Shown here in pieces: positions 52,806-62,061 of a DNA stretch of 64,000 nt. Made by a program: the position numbers and the translations under genes. The stretch comes from Paenibacillus tyrphae. Lineage in GTDB: Bacteria; Bacillota; Bacilli; Paenibacillales; NBRC-103111. Numbering within the stretch: the stretch's first letter is position 1; each line of letters begins with the position of its first letter. The stretch is from NCBI RefSeq assembly GCF_024158745.1, contig NZ_JAMZAW010000008.1:186001-250000 (forward strand), in the 5' to 3' direction. The notes beneath the pieces were generated by a model. It worked only from the letters and a program-made list of their open reading frames with translations. It was not told the DNA's origin and made no database searches.

Positions 52806-53321
52806 TTAAGATTCTTGCTTAAATGCCACTTGATTTTTTTGAGCAAACTCTTGAAGCTTTTCCTTCGCCGCGTCTACGGGGAATTGATGATAAAATTTCG
52901 TGTATCCCCAGCGGGCGCCTTTCGGCTTTAAGGTAATAAAGATCGAATCCTTCGTCACGGAAATTTCGTCGATCATATCCGCACTCATGGTCCGGTCTCC
53001 ACCGAAGCGACGTGAGGTAAGCGAGTCCGAGCCTATTTTCAATAGCGGCCGACGGACCCAATAAATCAACAGCGCAAGGACAATGTAGCTCGCGCCCGTG
53101 AACCAGTACATCTGATCCTGTCCTGCTTGACCACGGAATATGATGAAGCAGAAGATCCCGGTGGCGACCAGGATCATCGGAAGAAACCAGCTGCGTCCTT
53201 TGAAGGTAACAGAATTGTCGGACGCGCTTGATTCCGCAATCGTTTCCTTGCCGCTCTTTTTGCGCTGAATGTTGGTTACTTTCGTATTTTTGCGAACCAT
53301 GCGTTCCCATTTCCGTGACAT
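52806..53321 (-). CDS. Two-helix membrane protein, unknown
   Basis: The 171-residue protein starts with a basic, polar N-terminus, then two hydrophobic helices (FLPMILVATGIFCFIIF near residue 47 and IVLALLIYWV near 79) with short turns, then a cytosolic C-terminal domain of about 80 residues (DMIDEISVTKDSIFITLKPKG) that resembles a small PH-like beta domain. I do not recognise the family. AGGGGCTCAGCT precedes the ATG. The HAD gene follows at 41 bases, so they may share a transcript. Confidence 0.7.
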   Translation of the reverse strand: MSRKWERMVRKNTKVTNIQRKKSGKETIAESSASDNSVTFKGRSWFLPMILVATGIFCFIIFRGQAGQDQMYWFTGASYIVLALLIYWVRRPLLKIGSDSLTSRRFGGDRTMSADMIDEISVTKDSIFITLKPKGARWGYTKFYHQFPVDAAKEKLQEFAQKNQVAFKQES

Positions 53322-53578
53322 AGCTGAGCCCCTTTATCCATTCTTTCTACACTTACCGTAAACTCGCTGATCCCGACCGATTTCGTCAGCCGGTACGTCT
53401 AAATACGCCAAAAAGTTGGAGCATCCAATATACCGCGCTTTTCCAGCGGCTACTAGATCGTCCAACGTATCGTGCGTATCTCAATTGGATTTAACTCCAA
53501 TCCCGGACTTGAACTCTGAAACAGACGATGTCGTTCCGTGCGCCCGGAAACGCTGTATCCGTGAAGCAAGTCTCCTCC

Positions 53579-53773
53579 TTACTTCTTCTCGTCCTCATCC
53601 ACGAATTTAATGTTGTCCAGTTGAGAACGCAAGGAGGATTTAAAAGAATCGATGTACTTTTTCCTCAGTGCGTTGCGCTCATCCATTTCTTCTTCCGTCA
53701 ATCCTTCGGCTTTCGCCTTGCGGGCCAACTCGTTGATCCGCTTAACGGTTACGTCGTGCTCCGATTCAATCAT
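53579..53773 (-). CDS. ynzC: DUF896 family protein (YnzC-like)
   Basis: The 64-residue protein shows the DUF896 pattern INELARKAKAEGLTEEEMDE and ALRKKYIDSFKSSLRSQL. In B. subtilis ynzC belongs to the lexA-yneA SOS region; here it lies about 160 bases after yneA on the same strand, which supports the assignment. The ATG at 53773 has CGGGAGGACAAGC; a longer frame has no site. The 257 bases between it and the next gene show nothing I can name. Confidence 0.88.
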   Translation of the reverse strand: MIESEHDVTVKRINELARKAKAEGLTEEEMDERNALRKKYIDSFKSSLRSQLDNIKFVDEDEKK

Positions 53774-53929
53774 GCTTGTCCTCCCGGTATTGTTAGGTCT
53801 CCGTTCGTGCATCTACGAACGATAAGAGCTTCATATCAAATTATACTTTGACATTACCGGATTTGAAAGTCAAGAGATAGAGCCGAAGCCTTGCGGAAGA
53901 AATTCAGGAAAACCTAAAACGGCTATGTA

Positions 53930-54298
53930 TTATGGAAGCAGCACTTTTTGCCCTTCGTGAATCGTTACGTTCTTCAAGTTGTTCAACTTCCTTATCTGAA
54001 AGACGTACTCTCTCAGGTCTTCTCCTTTGGTCGCGTGTGAAGAAGCAATACTCCACAACGTATCGCCTTGAGTTACAACTACGTAAGCTTGAGCGGATAC
54101 GGTGCTTTTGGCATAAGCGTCATCGTTCACTACCCAAGCGGATACGGTACCTCCGACAAAGAGCAGCAGCATTACCGATATAACAAAAACCATAACTCGC
54201 ACATATGTTCGGTTTTTTTTCATTTTGCAAGCGGGATCTATAGAGACGGCAGCCGAATTACGATTGTATTGAGCTAGCATTTGACTGTTCTGATACAT
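53930..54298 (-). CDS. yneA: YneA-like SOS cell division inhibitor, LysM protein
   Basis: The 122-residue protein has one N-terminal membrane helix (VMVFVISVMLLLFVGG) and a C-terminal LysM domain (YVVVTQGDTLWSIASSH to EGQKVLLP). Divergent from lexA and with several LexA boxes between them, it matches YneA, which stops division after DNA damage. A cytosolic N-terminus of 35 residues is longer than that of B. subtilis YneA. The ATG at 54298 is preferred because GGGGGATGATATTC precedes it. Confidence 0.85.
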   Translation of the reverse strand: MYQNSQMLAQYNRNSAAVSIDPACKMKKNRTYVRVMVFVISVMLLLFVGGTVSAWVVNDDAYAKSTVSAQAYVVVTQGDTLWSIASSHATKGEDLREYVFQIRKLNNLKNVTIHEGQKVLLP

Positions 54299-54311
54299 GA
54301 ATATCATCCCC

Positions 54312-54400
54312 CAAACATTTGTTCTGTTCTGAATTTAACACGAACAAATGTTTGTGTCAATCCATTTTTTCGAACTTATGTTTGTACGAACTCCGGTTCT
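54312..54400. promoter_or_regulatory. LexA operator cluster between yneA and lexA
   Basis: CGAACAAATGTTTG (54341-54354) and CGAACTTATGTTTG (54371-54384) fit the Bacillus SOS box well. Two weaker matches flank them: CAAACATTTGTTCT (54312-54325) and CGAACTCCGGTTCT (54387-54400). They cover both divergent promoters. Confidence 0.85.
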
Positions 54401-54410
54401 GTGTTATACT
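54382..54410 (+). promoter_or_regulatory. lexA promoter
   Basis: TTGTAC (54382-54387) and TATACT (54405-54410) are 17 bases apart. The -35 and spacer overlap the LexA boxes at 54371-54384 and 54387-54400, so lexA is autorepressed. Confidence 0.7.
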
Positions 54411-54445
54411 CCTAAGTAATGATTACCAAAAATGGAGTGATTCAT

Positions 54446-55066
54446 ATGGGCAAGATATCCACTCGCCAGCAAGCTATTCTAGAGTTCATCAAGAACGAGG
54501 TCAAAGATAAAGGGTATCCTCCGTCCGTTCGGGAAATCGGCGAAGCGGTCGGTCTTGCTTCCAGCTCGACGGTACACGGTCATTTGGAACGGCTGGAAAA
54601 GAAAGGGCTGATCCGGCGCGATCCTACGAAACCCAGAGCCATTGAGATTTTGGACGGCACGACTGGCGACGGCGCATTCGCAGTATCGGTTTCTCGTGTC
54701 CCGCTGATCGGACGAGTTACAGCCGGCCTACCGATTACCGCGACAGAGAACATTGAGGACTACTTCCCGCTTCCGAGCAACTTCGTCGGAGACCATAACG
54801 TCTTCATGTTGAGCGTCATCGGTGAAAGTATGATCGACGCAGGCATCCGCAACGGGGACTTTGTCATCGTTCGCCAGCAGCAAACGGCCAACAACGGCGA
54901 GATCGTGGTCGCTATGACCGAGGACGACGAAGCGACGGTCAAAACGTTCTATAAAGAAAAGGACCACATCCGCCTTCAACCGGAAAACCCGACGATGGAG
55001 CCGCTCCGTCTGAAGAACGTATCGATTCTCGGCAAAGTCATTGGCGTATTCCGCAATGTTCATTAA
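54446..55066 (+). CDS. lexA: LexA repressor
   Basis: The 206-residue protein has the N-terminal winged helix ([39 protein letters not shown]) and the S24 peptidase domain with cleavage site RVTAGLP (Ala-Gly) near residue 93, catalytic Ser in GESMIDAG near 130 and Lys in EATVKTF near 168. All residues for RecA-stimulated autocleavage are present. The ATG at 54446 follows ATGGAGTGATTCAT. Confidence 0.96.
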   Translation: MGKISTRQQAILEFIKNEVKDKGYPPSVREIGEAVGLASSSTVHGHLERLEKKGLIRRDPTKPRAIEILDGTTGDGAFAVSVSRVPLIGRVTAGLPITATENIEDYFPLPSNFVGDHNVFMLSVIGESMIDAGIRNGDFVIVRQQQTANNGEIVVAMTEDDEATVKTFYKEKDHIRLQPENPTMEPLRLKNVSILGKVIGVFRNVH

Positions 55067-55090
55067 TCTTATTCCTACGCAATCAAAATC

Positions 55091-55120
55091 AAGACTCCTG
55101 ATCATCAGGGAGTCTTTTTT
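55091..55120 (+). terminator. Intrinsic terminator of lexA
   Basis: AAGACTCCCTGA-type stem: AAGACTCCTGAT pairs with ATCAGGGAGTCTT, followed by TTTT. Confidence 0.9.
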
Positions 55121-55176
55121 GCGTCTACCGGGCGTCCCGGCCTATTATCAAACCCCTAACTTCCATTATCTCTATC

Positions 55177-55338
55177 ATGGACAACTCGGAGAATCGGCAT
55201 ACCGTGAATTTGCTGAAGCTGGCGCTCGAACAAATTATCCAAATGTCCGAGATCAAAGAAGCTTGTGCCATGGATGAGGTTCTCGGGTGCATACACCTAA
55301 ACGCACAAAAGCCTCTCATCATGGCTACACCATCATGA
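55177..55338 (+). CDS. Possible 53-codon frame of unknown nature
   Basis: An ATG-started frame with normal codon use (helical LLKLALEQIIQMSEIKEA) runs into the glnA terminator. There is no ribosome binding site. It may be a gene remnant or chance. I do not recognise it. Confidence 0.25.
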   Translation: MDNSENRHTVNLLKLALEQIIQMSEIKEACAMDEVLGCIHLNAQKPLIMATPS

Positions 55339-55343
55339 GAGGC
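55307..55343 (-). terminator. Intrinsic terminator of glnA
   Basis: On the minus strand, GCCTCTCAT and ATGAGAGGC pair with extra inner pairing (GATGG/CCATG) and are followed by TTTT, 23 bases after the glnA stop. Confidence 0.85.
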
Positions 55344-55365
55344 TGCTGCTAATGCCCGCTAAGTA

Positions 55366-56703
<1,338 letters not shown>

Positions 56704-56795
56704 TGTACGATCTCCTCCTTAAACTATGAGACAAATTAACGGAGCGTTGTCCGGACAGGCGCGAAAGCGCTACCGGAACAGGCCCCGGCACAGCC

Positions 56796-57209
56796 TTACT
56801 TGCGGAAAAAGCGGGATAATTCGCCCTGAATCAGCGATACCTGATTCGGACGCTTGCCGCCGCCCAATAACTGCTGCTTAAGCATTCGGTGCAGCTGCGT
56901 GTCGGTCAGCTCCCGACGCTTGACCTCGGTTTGCTCGTTCAAGACGGTCGCTTCCTCGGAGTTTTTATCGACCGGCAGCAGCACCTGCTTGATCCCCGCG
57001 ATGTTGACTCCCTTTTCAATCAAGTCTTTAATCTCGAGCAGTCTCTCGACGTCGTTGAACGAATACAACCGCTGGTTACCTCCCGTTCGGGCCGGGATCA
57101 CAAGCTCGTGCTGTTCGTAGTACCGGATTTGCCGCGCGGTTAAATCGGTCAGCTTCATTACGATGCCGATGGGAAAAAGCGCCATATTCCTGCGGATATC
57201 ATCACTCAT
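56796..57209 (-). CDS. glnR: MerR-family nitrogen regulator GlnR
   Basis: The 137-residue protein has an N-terminal MerR helix-turn-helix (MALFPIGIVMKLTDLTARQI, YYEQHELVIPARTGGNQRLYSF) and a C-terminal tail typical of GlnR, which interacts with feedback-inhibited glutamine synthetase. The gene order glnR-glnA is the standard autoregulated operon. The ATG at 57209 is preferred to one three codons upstream because of the AGGAG spacing. Confidence 0.94.
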   Translation of the reverse strand: MSDDIRRNMALFPIGIVMKLTDLTARQIRYYEQHELVIPARTGGNQRLYSFNDVERLLEIKDLIEKGVNIAGIKQVLLPVDKNSEEATVLNEQTEVKRRELTDTQLHRMLKQQLLGGGKRPNQVSLIQGELSRFFRK

Positions 57210-57244
57210 GAACATCACTCCTAAGCACTTAGAACCTTACTGTT

Positions 57245-57273
57245 ATTGTAACCTTGTTCAAAAAACGTGTCAA
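57245..57273 (-). promoter_or_regulatory. Promoter of glnR-glnA
   Basis: On the minus strand, TTGACA (57273-57268) and TACAAT (57250-57245) are 17 bases apart, 36 bases from the glnR start. I could not find a clear TGTNAN7TNACA GlnR box; an inverted repeat CATAAGG/CCTTACA-like sequence lies just upstream at 57279-57298. Confidence 0.75.
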
Positions 57274-57326
57274 GTCATGTAAGGTTTTTGCCTTATGTCA
57301 ACCCATATTACAGTATATTTTCTCAC

Positions 57327-57356
57327 AAAAAATACGCGGATGACCTGCATCCGCGC
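57327..57356 (-). terminator. Intrinsic terminator of ynbB
   Basis: On the minus strand, GCGCGGATG and CATCCGCGT pair around a five-base loop and are followed by TTTTTT, 22 bases after the ynbB stop. Confidence 0.85.
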
Positions 57357-57378
57357 ATCGAATTACAGACAAACGATG

Positions 57379-58629
57379 TTATGATAGCAGTCCGCGGTCC
57401 ATCATATTTTGGATCGCGGTCAGTACGCCCATTTTGCAATGCGAATACGTTAACCCGCCTTGCATATAGGCGATGTACGGCTCCCGGATCGGCGCATCCG
57501 CGGAAAGCTCCAGACTTCCTCCCTGGATGAACGTGCCTGCAGCCATAATGACCGGATGCTCGTACCCCGGCATGTCCCAAGGCTCCGGAACGACATGGGC
57601 ATCGACCGCAGCCGCCTGTTGAATCCCCTGTACGAAAACGATCAAATGCTCAGGCCCCGTGAATTGAACCGCCTGAATCAGATCCGTTCGCGGATCGTTC
57701 CAGCGCGGATGCGTCGTGAACCCAAGCTGTTCGAATACCGATGCGGCAAAAACCGATCCCTTAACGGCTTGCCCAACCAAATGAGGAGCCAGAAACAACC
57801 CTTGGAAAATAGCCCGGGTCGTCCCTAGCATGGCCCCCACCTCGCCGCCGATACCGGGTGCTGTTAAACGGTAAGAAGCCAGCTCCACGTAGCGGCTCTT
57901 GCCTGCGATGTAGCCGCCCGTAGCCGCGAGCCCGCCGCCGGGATTTTTGATCAGCGAACCGGCCATCAAATCGACGCCGACCTCCGTCGGTTCGGTCAGC
58001 TCTGTAAATTCCCCATAGCAGTTGTCAACAAATACAACGACATCCGGCTTGATTTCTTTGACGAACCGCACCATCTCTCCGATTTGCGCTACGGTGAACG
58101 ACGGACGCCAAGCGTACCCGCGGGAACGTTGAATGCCGATCACCTTCGTCCGGGGTGTTATACGCTCCGCAATCGCGGCATAATCCGGGGACCCGTTCTC
58201 CAGCAAGGCGACCTCCTGGTAAGCAATGCCCCAATCCTGAAGCGAGCCTTGCCCGTCTCCCGGCTTGCCGATCACTTTATGCAGCGTATCGTAGGGCCGT
58301 CCGGTCATCATCAACAGCTCGTCTCCAGGACGAAGCACCCCGAACAGTGCCGTGCCAATCGTATGCGTTCCCGAAACGAAATGCGGCCGGACAAGCGCGG
58401 CCTCGGCGCCGAACACGTCGGCATACACCAGATCGAGCACTTCCCGTCCCCGATCGTTATAACCGTAGCCTGTCGAGCCCGCAAAATGATAATCGCTCAC
58501 TTTATGCTTCTGGAAAGCACGGATGACCTTCCATTGATTCCGGTCGATCACGCGGTCGATCTCTTTCAATTTCCCCTCAATCTGCAGCTCGGCCTGCTCC
58601 ATCAGGCCAAGCACCTTCTCCTTATACAT
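57379..58629 (-). CDS. ynbB: Methionine gamma-lyase family protein (YnbB, aluminium resistance-like)
   Basis: The 416-residue PLP fold-type I protein matches YnbB: FAGSTGYGYNDRGREVL near residue 50, GTHTIGTALFGVLRPGDEL near 86, VFVDNCYGEFTE near 203 (PLP-binding Asp) and GSLIKNPGGGLA near 229, with the Schiff-base Lys in SLIKNP. Its substrate in bacteria is not proven. The start at 58629 follows AAGGGAGAGACATGGTAGG and lies one base after the hflX stop. It and hflX form an operon. Confidence 0.92.
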   Translation of the reverse strand: MYKEKVLGLMEQAELQIEGKLKEIDRVIDRNQWKVIRAFQKHKVSDYHFAGSTGYGYNDRGREVLDLVYADVFGAEAALVRPHFVSGTHTIGTALFGVLRPGDELLMMTGRPYDTLHKVIGKPGDGQGSLQDWGIAYQEVALLENGSPDYAAIAERITPRTKVIGIQRSRGYAWRPSFTVAQIGEMVRFVKEIKPDVVVFVDNCYGEFTELTEPTEVGVDLMAGSLIKNPGGGLAATGGYIAGKSRYVELASYRLTAPGIGGEVGAMLGTTRAIFQGLFLAPHLVGQAVKGSVFAASVFEQLGFTTHPRWNDPRTDLIQAVQFTGPEHLIVFVQGIQQAAAVDAHVVPEPWDMPGYEHPVIMAAGTFIQGGSLELSADAPIREPYIAYMQGGLTYSHCKMGVLTAIQNMMDRGLLS

Positions 58630-58630
58630 C

Positions 58631-59956
58631 CTACCATGTCTCTCCCTTGGGTTCCTCTTGCGTTGGGCGCGCTTCATCGTAAGCGGCGAGCAGGTAACCG
58701 ATTTTGTCGTATTCTTTGTTGTTCACCCGGACCTTGAACCGCATGTCTTCCCCATCCACTTCATTCTCCAGCACCTCTCCCACGCGATAAACAAGCGAGA
58801 TAAGGTCGCCTTTGTCCGCCGGTATGCGGAAGGTTCGGCTTGCGCCCATGAAACGTGATTCGATCAGCTCAACGAGAAGGTTTAAGTCTTCTTCCCGGTA
58901 AGCCGAGATGCGGACAAACGGCCCGTCGGTCGTCAGCAGCTCTTTCTGCTCAGGGGAACAGAGGTCGATTTTGTTAAACACCGTCACGCGTTCTTTGCCG
59001 TGTGCCCCCAGTTCTTCCAACACTTGATCGACGACCTTCATCTGCGCGGCCATCATCTCGGACGAGCTGTCAACGACATGGAGAATCAGATCCGCCTCGC
59101 AAGCCTCCTCCAGTGTAGCCCGGAAAGCCGCGATCAGATCGTGGGGCAGATTTTGAATAAATCCGACCGTATCGGTGACGACGATCTCCATGCCGCCCGG
59201 CAGCTCAAGCGAGCGCGACGTCGGGTCGAGAGTCGCAAACAGCTGGTTCTCGACATATACGTCGGCATGGGTCAATTGCCTCAGCAAAGTAGATTTTCCC
59301 GCGTTCGTATAACCGACCAACGCCACTTGAAACACACCGGTCTTTTTACGGCGTTCCCGGTGCAGGCTGCGGTGTCTGACTACCTCTTGCAGCTGCCGTT
59401 TCAGCTCGGCGATTCGCTCGCGGATATGACGGCGGTCCGTCTCCAGCTTCGTTTCCCCGGGCCCCCGCGTCCCGATGCCGCCTCCAAGACGGGACAAGTT
59501 TTTGCCTTGTCCGTACAGCCTTGGCAGCAGATAGCTGAGCTGGGCAAGCTCGACTTGAATGATCCCTTCCCGTGTCTTGGCCCGCTGTGCGAAAATGTCC
59601 AGGATGAGCTGCGTCCGGTCGATAATTTTGACATCCAAAAACTGCTCGAGATTGCGCACCTGCGCTCCGGACAGCTCTTGGTCGAAGATAGCGGTATTGC
59701 CGCCGGTCTGCTCCAGCATCGCTTTCAGCTCTTCGGCTTTGCCTTTGCCGATGAACCATTTGGAATCGGTATACTCCTTATTTTGCGTCAGCGTGCCGAG
59801 CACCTCGACCTGAGCGGTCTCGGCCAAGCTGATTAGCTCCGCGAGTGAATGTTCCGGATCATACAGTTCTTGTTTTTTAAGCTGCGGCGTGATCAGACTG
59901 ACCAGCACCGCGCGGTCTTGAATTTCTCCCGTTACTTCGTGAATCGTTTTTTTCAT
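58631..59956 (-). CDS. hflX: Ribosome-associated GTPase HflX
   Basis: The 441-residue protein has the HflX N-terminal domain (FIGKGKAEEL near residue 68, RTQLILDIFAQRAKTREG, SRLGGGIGTRGPGETKLETD near 160) and the Ras-like G domain: VGYTNAGKSTLLRQL near 213 (G1), DTVGFIQNLP near 262 (G3), FNKIDL near 333 (G4) and RISA near 356 (G5). It splits stalled or heat-damaged 70S ribosomes. AAAGGAG lies 14 bases before the ATG. Confidence 0.95.
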   Translation of the reverse strand: MKKTIHEVTGEIQDRAVLVSLITPQLKKQELYDPEHSLAELISLAETAQVEVLGTLTQNKEYTDSKWFIGKGKAEELKAMLEQTGGNTAIFDQELSGAQVRNLEQFLDVKIIDRTQLILDIFAQRAKTREGIIQVELAQLSYLLPRLYGQGKNLSRLGGGIGTRGPGETKLETDRRHIRERIAELKRQLQEVVRHRSLHRERRKKTGVFQVALVGYTNAGKSTLLRQLTHADVYVENQLFATLDPTSRSLELPGGMEIVVTDTVGFIQNLPHDLIAAFRATLEEACEADLILHVVDSSSEMMAAQMKVVDQVLEELGAHGKERVTVFNKIDLCSPEQKELLTTDGPFVRISAYREEDLNLLVELIESRFMGASRTFRIPADKGDLISLVYRVGEVLENEVDGEDMRFKVRVNNKEYDKIGYLLAAYDEARPTQEEPKGETW

Positions 59957-60304
59957 ATAAGTTTAGTTATCTCCTTTGGGGTTTTGCGCTCCAGCCTCAC
60001 ATCCTCCGGCCGGATCGTCTTGAGTTCCTGCCTTGAGGGCTGGGCATTGGACTGTCCAAGGAGATGCACCGCATGCTAGCGCCTTCTCCTTTTCGGCTTC
60101 TTCCTCTCGACCACCAAATTTTAATACAGTTTCAATTTCATATTCAAGGAATAAAACTTTTTCTATGAATATTTGAACAATTTTCTTCTCAAAAGCGTGC
60201 AGCCTGTTTAATGCTTACCTTCCCTTTCATTGTTAATTCTAATGATCTTTTTTGCGTTTTATACTCGGACAATCTTGTTTTATCATTATCCATCCATATT
60301 AACA
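59957..60304. other. Intergenic region upstream of hflX
   Basis: No gene is seen. The right half is AT-rich and borders the insert starting at 60305. A 13-base palindrome TTGGAC-T-GTCCAA lies at 60047-60059. No terminator for the 239-residue gene is evident. Confidence 0.6.
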
Positions 60305-61024
60305 CTAATGAAAGTTCTGGTCATAGCAATGTTTCGTCTCACATTTAATTTTGTACCAGACGCCGCACCGCTCTTTGTTTTCTTGTATGATCAATTTGTT
60401 CCCACATCGCAAACAAGTATAGGTATCACTTGCACCTAGCTTATACGCTTTAAGATATGCTTCTGCATGCTCGACTTCTTTAATCCTACGTTCCAGTGCA
60501 CGGTCACTAATATCGAATTCTTCCATGTCTCCCCTGCTGGTCGAAATGGAGCGTGAAAATGCGCCAAAACCTCCGACCAGCTCATGATGGTGGATACTAA
60601 TCCGACCTCCGCCTCTTTCAATCAATTTCATCATCGGTTCGTAGATATCATGATATTTCATAGCAATAGGGTTGCCAGTATCCAGCAAGGAACACCATTG
60701 GAGGTAATTACAACAAATGATTCTTAAGATCATAAAATCGATTTCTTTAAGATTCGGACAAATGTCAAGCAAACGATCAATATCGATAGGCTCATTATGA
60801 GGATGAATGACTTTGGACATGCCCATCAGAATGCTGGCGCTATCCTTGGACATAAATTGCAATAAAACTACGACCCTGCGATAATATTCAGCGATAAGCG
60901 TAGCGTCAGCTGTATATTCGCCTCTTGATCTAACCTCTTCATATCTCTTATTCGCTATATTTAAATATTGTTCTATGTTAATGTTATGAATTCGATTTAT
61001 CGCTTTTTTATAATAGCTTTCCAT
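60305..61024 (-). CDS. Hypothetical protein with C-terminal zinc knuckle
   Basis: The 239-residue protein is mostly helical in its first 180 residues, without signal or membrane segments, and ends with YTCLRCGNKLIIQENKERCG, CETKHCY, five to six cysteines that could hold zinc. I do not recognise the family. Its codons are richer in A and T than those of hflX or glnA, which suggests horizontal gain. CGGAGAATCATC precedes the ATG. A 53-codon gene lies 14 bases upstream and forms an operon with it. Confidence 0.7.
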   Translation of the reverse strand: MESYYKKAINRIHNINIEQYLNIANKRYEEVRSRGEYTADATLIAEYYRRVVVLLQFMSKDSASILMGMSKVIHPHNEPIDIDRLLDICPNLKEIDFMILRIICCNYLQWCSLLDTGNPIAMKYHDIYEPMMKLIERGGGRISIHHHELVGGFGAFSRSISTSRGDMEEFDISDRALERRIKEVEHAEAYLKAYKLGASDTYTCLRCGNKLIIQENKERCGVWYKIKCETKHCYDQNFH

Positions 61025-61038
61025 GATGATTCTCCGAG

Positions 61039-61200
61039 TTAAGCATGATACTTACCAACAGGCGCATCAAGCACCCATTCCAATATTTCAATCTTTGCTT
61101 TGATTTCGTTTGTTTCATTTGAATTGTGCGCTTCATCTAATCTTTGTACCATTTGCTCCAATTGAATCATCATACGCTTAATCTGATCTTCCGATCTCAT
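61039..61200 (-). CDS. Small coiled-coil-like protein, unknown
   Basis: The 53-residue protein starts MRSEDQIKRMMIQLEQMVQR and continues as one long amphipathic helix (LDEAHNSNETNEIKAKIEIL), ending WVLDAPVGKYHA. It is below usual length cut-offs, but a perfect AGGAGG lies eight bases before the ATG and the next gene follows after 14 bases, so it is very probably translated. A role as a partner of the 239-residue protein is an inference. Confidence 0.75.
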   Translation of the reverse strand: MRSEDQIKRMMIQLEQMVQRLDEAHNSNETNEIKAKIEILEWVLDAPVGKYHA

Positions 61201-61227
61201 GAACCAAACCTCCTAAGCTGTAATAAA

Positions 61228-61812
61228 TTAAACTCCGTCGTTGAATCGATCTGGCATATGCAGCTCCCGAAATTCATGCTCCAATATGCTCATTATTATC
61301 GCATCGTGATATTGATGATCCCAATATAAGGAGTCCCTTTGAACCCCCTCTCTTTTGAAGCCCAGCTTCTCGTAGACATGAATCGCTCTGTCGTTAAAAG
61401 CGTAAACACTCAGTTCTACCCTATGTAAGTTCAAGGTTCCGAAAGCATAATGAAGCATGAGAAGCATCGCTTCCGTGCCGTAGCCCTTCCCTTGATTCGC
61501 TTGGCCTGCTATGGCAATCCGGATGTTCGCGCTCCGGTTTACCGGATCAATATCATTCAACACCACTTCTCCCACAAGACGATCTGTCGCTTGGGAAACA
61601 ATCATAAGGTCCACCCGACTTCCATCGGGTTTCGAAATATTTTCAATCCAACTGGCTGCCGTTTGTCTAGAAAACACTTTCTGCGTCCCCGTGAACCTGC
61701 TCGTTGTCGGATCGGACAAGTAAGCATAATAATCATCCAGATCATCCATTTCGATAGGCCGCAGGTAAATATGTTTTCCTTCCAAAATTTTGACTACTCC
61801 TTGTTTTCCCAT
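61228..61812 (-). CDS. GNAT acetyltransferase, RimJ/RimL type
   Basis: The 194-residue protein has the acetyltransferase fold: HIYLRPIEMDDLDDYYAYL near residue 14, VGEVVLNDIDPVNRSANIRIAI near 75, the acetyl-CoA loop GQANQGKGYGTEAMLLML near 98 and LHRVELSVYAFNDRAIHVYEKLGF near 121. It may acetylate a protein N-terminus, an antibiotic or a small amine. GGGAGGAAGCCGCAGGC precedes the ATG. It is 27 bases upstream of the 53-codon gene, so all three may be one transcript. Confidence 0.88.
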   Translation of the reverse strand: MGKQGVVKILEGKHIYLRPIEMDDLDDYYAYLSDPTTSRFTGTQKVFSRQTAASWIENISKPDGSRVDLMIVSQATDRLVGEVVLNDIDPVNRSANIRIAIAGQANQGKGYGTEAMLLMLHYAFGTLNLHRVELSVYAFNDRAIHVYEKLGFKREGVQRDSLYWDHQYHDAIIMSILEHEFRELHMPDRFNDGV

Positions 61813-62011
61813 GCCTGCGGCTTCCTCCCTAACGAATAGGTATACACATATTCGTATTTATTAGACCGGTCTTTGAATCAGTTAAAAATAAATTGGCACT
61901 TATTCAAGAGAATCAACCCGATTTTACCATACAAACAAATGTAAAGCACAGTTCACCGGACGAACCGCTTCAACTTTTTGACTCATCGTAGTGCTTGTCC
62001 ATTTTTAGCAC

Positions 62012-62033
62012 AAAAAAAGAGGCATGAAGCCTC
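62012..62033 (-). terminator. Intrinsic terminator of spoVK
   Basis: On the minus strand, GAGGC and GCCTC pair around TTCAT and are followed by seven T, 28 bases after the spoVK stop. Confidence 0.85.
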
Positions 62034-62061
62034 ACCTTTGCTTTGAAGGCGCAGCATTCCG

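Noticed and set aside
53322..53578. Sequence near 53494-53516 faintly like a tRNA T-arm
   Set aside because: No acceptor, anticodon or D-arm pairing could be built around it.
57219..57300. GlnR operator before glnR
   Set aside because: Expected on biological grounds, but no sequence fits TGTNAN7TNACA without several mismatches.
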